This document shows, in pieces, positions 43,901 through 46,395 of a stretch of 46,395 nucleotides of DNA (the first letter of the stretch is position 1; every line of letters begins with the position of its first letter). The position numbers were made by a program, and so were the translations under genes. Location of the stretch: NCBI GenBank assembly GCA_025927575.1, contig JAICLJ010000016.1:1-46395 (forward strand), written 5' to 3'. This stretch comes from Bryobacteraceae bacterium. Its GTDB lineage: Bacteria > Acidobacteriota > Terriglobia > Bryobacterales > Bryobacteraceae. Below the pieces are notes generated by a model. It was not told where the DNA came from, made no database searches, and saw nothing but the letters and a program-made list of their open reading frames with translations.

Positions 43901-46395
43901 GAAGCAGCGACCAAGGCCGGCGATCTCATTGCCGCGGTGTACAGCTTCGACAACCTAAATACAAATTTTCTTGCGGCGGGCGATCCACTGCTTCAGGCGC
44001 AGCGCCAAGCTGAGAATGGCCTTGAGTTGGCCGAAAGGGCGCAGTTCGGTCATGTCATTGCGACTCAGGTCGGCTTAATCAGAAGTTTGCGCGGTTTGAC
44101 CTACAAGTTTGGCTGTTTCGACGACGGGCAGCTCAACGAGGTTGCGCTCGAGCGGCACTTCGCCGCCAGCCCAGCATTGAAGCAGCCGGAGAGCTGGTAC
44201 TGGATCCGAAAGCTACAGGCCCGCTACTTTGCCGGGGACTATCTTGCAGCCCTCGATGCCGCAGCAAGGGCAGAACCAATACTCTGGACATCGGCTGCGA
44301 TGTTTGAAACGGCGGAGTATCACTTCTATGCTGCACTTTCTCACGCGGCATCCTGTACGTCCGTGGCTTCCGGGCAGGACGGCCCCGCGTCGTCACGTCC
44401 CTCGGAACACGTCGCGCCGGATTCGCGCCAAACGGAGTACCAGCATTTCGAGGCTTTGGCGGCTCACCACAGACAGCTCGAAGCATGGGCACAAAATTGC
44501 CCCGAGAACTTTGAAAATCGCGCCGCACTGGTAGGCGCTGAGATTGCTCGGATCGAAGGCCGTCTGCTTGAGGCCGAGCAGCTATACGAACAGGCCATCC
44601 GCTCGGCGCGAAGCAATGGGTTTGTGAATAATGAGGCGATCGCGTACGAAATCGCGGCCCGATTCTATGCGGCACGTGGTTTCCAAAAGTTCGCGGACGC
44701 TTATTTGCGCGAAGCTCGTTATTGCTATCAGCGGTGGGGGGCCGACGGCAAAGTAGCGCAACTGGACCATTTATATCCTGATATCAAAAAGGAATCGTTG
44801 ATCTCGGCGCCGACGAGCACAACCTTGAGGCCTACCGAACTTTTGGATATGGCCACGGTGATCAAAGTCTCGCAGGCGGTATCGGGCGAGATGGTTTTGG
44901 AAAAACTGATCGACAGTATCATGCGCGCGGCGATCGAGTACGCTGGCGCCCAACGAGGTCTCCTGATCCGCCCGCGAGGTGATCAGCTCCTGATTGAGGC
45001 AGAGGCTACTACTACTGGCGAAAACGATGTCACGGTGTATCAGCGAGATGCCCCAGTCAGCGCAGCGGTGTTGCCGGAGTCCGTCGTTCGCTACGTGATG
45101 CGCACTCGACACGATGTTATTCTCGATGATGCTACTGCAGGAAACCCGTTTTCGACCGATGCCTACATTGTTCAGCATCGGGCACGTTCGATTGCCTGCT
45201 TGCCTTTGATTAACCAAGGCAGGCTGAACGGCGTCATTTTTCTCGAAAACAACCTAACCGGCCACGTTTTCACTTCCGATCGGATTACGGTTCTGAAGGT
45301 GCTTGCGTCGCAGGCAGCCATATCCCTTGAGAATACGCGGCTTTATCGCGATCTTGAAGATCGTGAACGTAAAATCCGGCGACTGATCGATTCGAATATC
45401 ATCGGGATCGTCATCTGGGATCTGGACGGATGGCTTATCGATGCCAATGACGCGTTTCTCCGTATGGTCGGGTACGAGCGCGAGGATTTGCAGGCAGGGC
45501 TCGGGTGGTTCGACATGACGCCTCCGGAATGGCAAGAGGTGCACGCTCGCTACGAGGCAGAAGAGCTCAAGGCGACCGGCATGATGCAAGCCCGTGAAAA
45601 AGAGTATTTCCGGAAGGACGGCAGCCGTGTGCCCGTGCTGATAGGCGCAGCTTGCTTCGAAGGCCAGTCCAATCAAGGGGTCGCCTACATTCTCGATCTG
45701 AGCGAACAAAAGCGTGCCGAGGAAGCCCTCCGGCAAAGCCAAGAAGAACTGCGCGATACGCAGACACAGTTCGCTCATGCGAATCGGGTAATGACAATGG
45801 GTGAGCTTACGGCTTCGATCGCCCACGAAGTGAGCCAGCCTCTCGCCGCGATCATCGCGAGCGGTGACAGTTGTACGGCGTGGTTGGCGAATGAGCCTCC
45901 AAATCTGGACAAAGCTCGCGCCGCGGCAAGCCGGATCGTCCAAGCCGCAACGCAAGCCAACGAGATCGTGCAGCGTGTTCGTGGCCTGTTCAAGAAGAGT
46001 ACGTCAATGACTGAAGCAGTACACGTGAACGGCGTAATCGAAGGAACGATTTGTTTTGTTGCTCGTGAAGCGCAACGGAAGAATGTCTACTTACAGACTG
46101 AACTTGACATCAGTCTCCCTCCAGTGCGTGCTGACCGGGTCCAATTACAGCAAGTCATTCTCAATTTGATGATGAACGGCATTGAGGCTATGGCAGATCT
46201 TGATACCGAACCCAAAACCCTCCTTATTCGATCAGCACTCCCGAATCAGCGGGAACTTCTGGTATCCGTTGCAGATACCGGGCCAGGAATCGATGCGGAG
46301 CACGCACGCCGGTTGTTTACTCCTTTCTTCACGACGAAGCCACTGGGCATCGGAATGGGATTGCCGATCAGCCGATCGATCATCGAAGCGCACGG
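40916..46395 (+). CDS. Pseudokinase / AAA ATPase / GAF / PAS / histidine kinase fusion (partial, C-terminus outside window)
   Basis: The GTG at 40916 is the only start after an in-frame stop at 40895. More than 1826 residues lie in the window. Order: a Ser/Thr-kinase-like domain (1-270) with IHKDVKPTNVL (H124-D126) but GFG (145-147) instead of DFG and no clear ATP lysine; an AAA/ORC-like ATPase with GYSGIGKS (327-334) and LFLDDLQWLD (D457-D458); a long TPR-like helical region (about 620-1290); GAF (about 1310-1480); PAS (about 1485-1600); and a HisKA domain with H1637 in SIAHEVSQPLAA, then ATPase motifs DTGPGID, FFTTK and GIGMGLPIS. Such proteins sense several signals and autophosphorylate at His. 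Its output partner is beyond the window. Confidence 0.93.
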   Translation, partial: MQLSKYSLDRLRDDGEFILYRAHPKQKELPSLLLLTPASTRPGPETLKKIEHEYSLRSELDSAWAVRPLALSERNAQISLVLEDPGGETLDGFLSGAMELTQFLAFAVGLATALGGFHERELIHKDVKPTNVLVNSETGQIRLMGFGIASRLRREHQVPEPPEFIAGTLPYMAPEQTGRMNRSIDSRSDLYALGVTLYEMLTGNLPFTASDPLEWVHCHIARHPVPPHDRAKSVPACVSAIVMKLLAKTPEERYQTASGVESDLRRCRAEWEAHGCIGDFSPGQHDVPDRLLIPEKLYGRAREIETLLTAFDRVVADGRPELVLVSGYSGIGKSAVVNELHRPLVPPRGLFASGKFDQYKRDIPYATLAQAFQSLTRPLLSKSEEELSKWRNALHEALDPNGHLMVGLIPELKAIIGEQPAVPELPQQEAQHRFHLVFRRFINVFARPEHPLALFLDDLQWLDAATLDLIEDLLTQPDVKHLMLIGAYRDNEVDATHPLVRKLQAMREAGALLQDIVLAPLTLEDLQQLIADSLHCEPGHTGPLAELVHSKTSGNPFFAIQFIAALFEEGLLTFDHSEGRWSWDLHRIHAKGYADNVVDLMVRKLTRLVPHTQNVLQQLACLGNSTEFTMLRVVNQDSTEEIHAQLTEAVEAGFILRSKDSYHFLHDRVQEAAYSLIPEEGRAEAHLRIGRLLAAHTAPNEREERIFEIVNQLNRGAALISSRYEKEQLAEFNLIAGKRAKASTAYVSALRYLVAGTALLAEDGWVCRLDLMFPLEFHRAECEFLTGELAAAEKRLTMLASRAANTVERAAVECLRIDLYAALDQADRGVASCLDYLGHLGIEWSPHPTDEEARYEYERIWSQLGSRTIEELIDLPSMNDPASLATLDVLTKFYPSAMFTDANLLSMTVCRAVNLSLEQGHSAGSCVAYVWFAKIAGPHFDDYKAGFRFGQLGFQLVEKRGFERFQARTSLWFAQFVLPWTKHIQGCRELIRRALEAATKAGDLIAAVYSFDNLNTNFLAAGDPLLQAQRQAENGLELAERAQFGHVIATQVGLIRSLRGLTYKFGCFDDGQLNEVALERHFAASPALKQPESWYWIRKLQARYFAGDYLAALDAAARAEPILWTSAAMFETAEYHFYAALSHAASCTSVASGQDGPASSRPSEHVAPDSRQTEYQHFEALAAHHRQLEAWAQNCPENFENRAALVGAEIARIEGRLLEAEQLYEQAIRSARSNGFVNNEAIAYEIAARFYAARGFQKFADAYLREARYCYQRWGADGKVAQLDHLYPDIKKESLISAPTSTTLRPTELLDMATVIKVSQAVSGEMVLEKLIDSIMRAAIEYAGAQRGLLIRPRGDQLLIEAEATTTGENDVTVYQRDAPVSAAVLPESVVRYVMRTRHDVILDDATAGNPFSTDAYIVQHRARSIACLPLINQGRLNGVIFLENNLTGHVFTSDRITVLKVLASQAAISLENTRLYRDLEDRERKIRRLIDSNIIGIVIWDLDGWLIDANDAFLRMVGYEREDLQAGLGWFDMTPPEWQEVHARYEAEELKATGMMQAREKEYFRKDGSRVPVLIGAACFEGQSNQGVAYILDLSEQKRAEEALRQSQEELRDTQTQFAHANRVMTMGELTASIAHEVSQPLAAIIASGDSCTAWLANEPPNLDKARAAASRIVQAATQANEIVQRVRGLFKKSTSMTEAVHVNGVIEGTICFVAREAQRKNVYLQTELDISLPPVRADRVQLQQVILNLMMNGIEAMADLDTEPKTLLIRSALPNQRELLVSVADTGPGIDAEHARRLFTPFFTTKPLGIGMGLPISRSIIEAH

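Noticed and set aside
1-46395. CRISPR arrays, tRNA/rRNA genes and insertion sequences
   Set aside because: No regularly spaced repeats, cloverleaf with CCA-type end, or transposase-like frame with terminal repeats was recognised by eye; a covariance-model scan was not possible.

Overview
The window looks like a chromosome piece of a GC-rich Gram-negative soil bacterium, most likely an acidobacterium of the Solibacter/Bryobacter kind. This rests on the short GNAT-type ArgA in an argC-argB-argA operon, a very large kinase/ATPase/histidine-kinase fusion, an FhlA-type activator and a DUF4157-bearing contractile injection system. The placement is inferred from gene content; no ribosomal or marker gene is present.

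Region 1 (1-6330) is housekeeping: a truncated secreted metallo-beta-lactamase-fold protein (minus strand), a zinc-ribbon membrane protein, argC-argB-argA with an ArgR-like operator over the argC start, a molybdopterin-binding protein with its own promoter and terminator, and an ACP/ketoacyl-ACP-synthase pair. Region 2 (6330-8090) is decayed DNA containing a broken zinc-type alcohol dehydrogenase/quinone reductase and coding debris.

Region 3 (8091-32617) is the main feature: 19 co-directional, tightly packed genes forming one extracellular contractile injection system (eCIS, phage-tail-like). In order: unknown lead protein, sheath, tube, zinc-ribbon baseplate-type protein, Pro-rich protein, Pvc16-type cap, AAA+ ATPase, a 78-aa protein, CIS tube-adaptor, LysM-like peptide, gpD hub, gpV spike, PAAR-like tip, gp25, two baseplate J proteins, a gpI-like protein with a beta-helix-like tail, a DUF6519/beta-helix protein, and a 1110-aa DUF4157 (eCIS_core) protein that is the likely cargo. 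There is one sheath and one tube, the VgrG-like spike is split into two genes, and no obvious tape measure was found.

Region 4 (32618-38390) is a decaying accessory zone. A minus-strand cassette (TMEM175-type channel, NmrA/SDR oxidoreductase, secreted cupin, a DoxX pseudogene and an intact DoxX gene) faces two tandem ECF sigma factors. The second, SigJ/ECF41-like, has lost its SnoaL-type C-terminus to a stop and a frameshift. Remnants of a second cupin and TMEM175 copy lie between them.

Region 5 (38388-46395) is signalling: a MEDS-domain protein, a sigma-54 activator with a GAFTSA loop, and a giant pseudokinase/AAA/GAF/PAS/histidine kinase that runs off the right edge.
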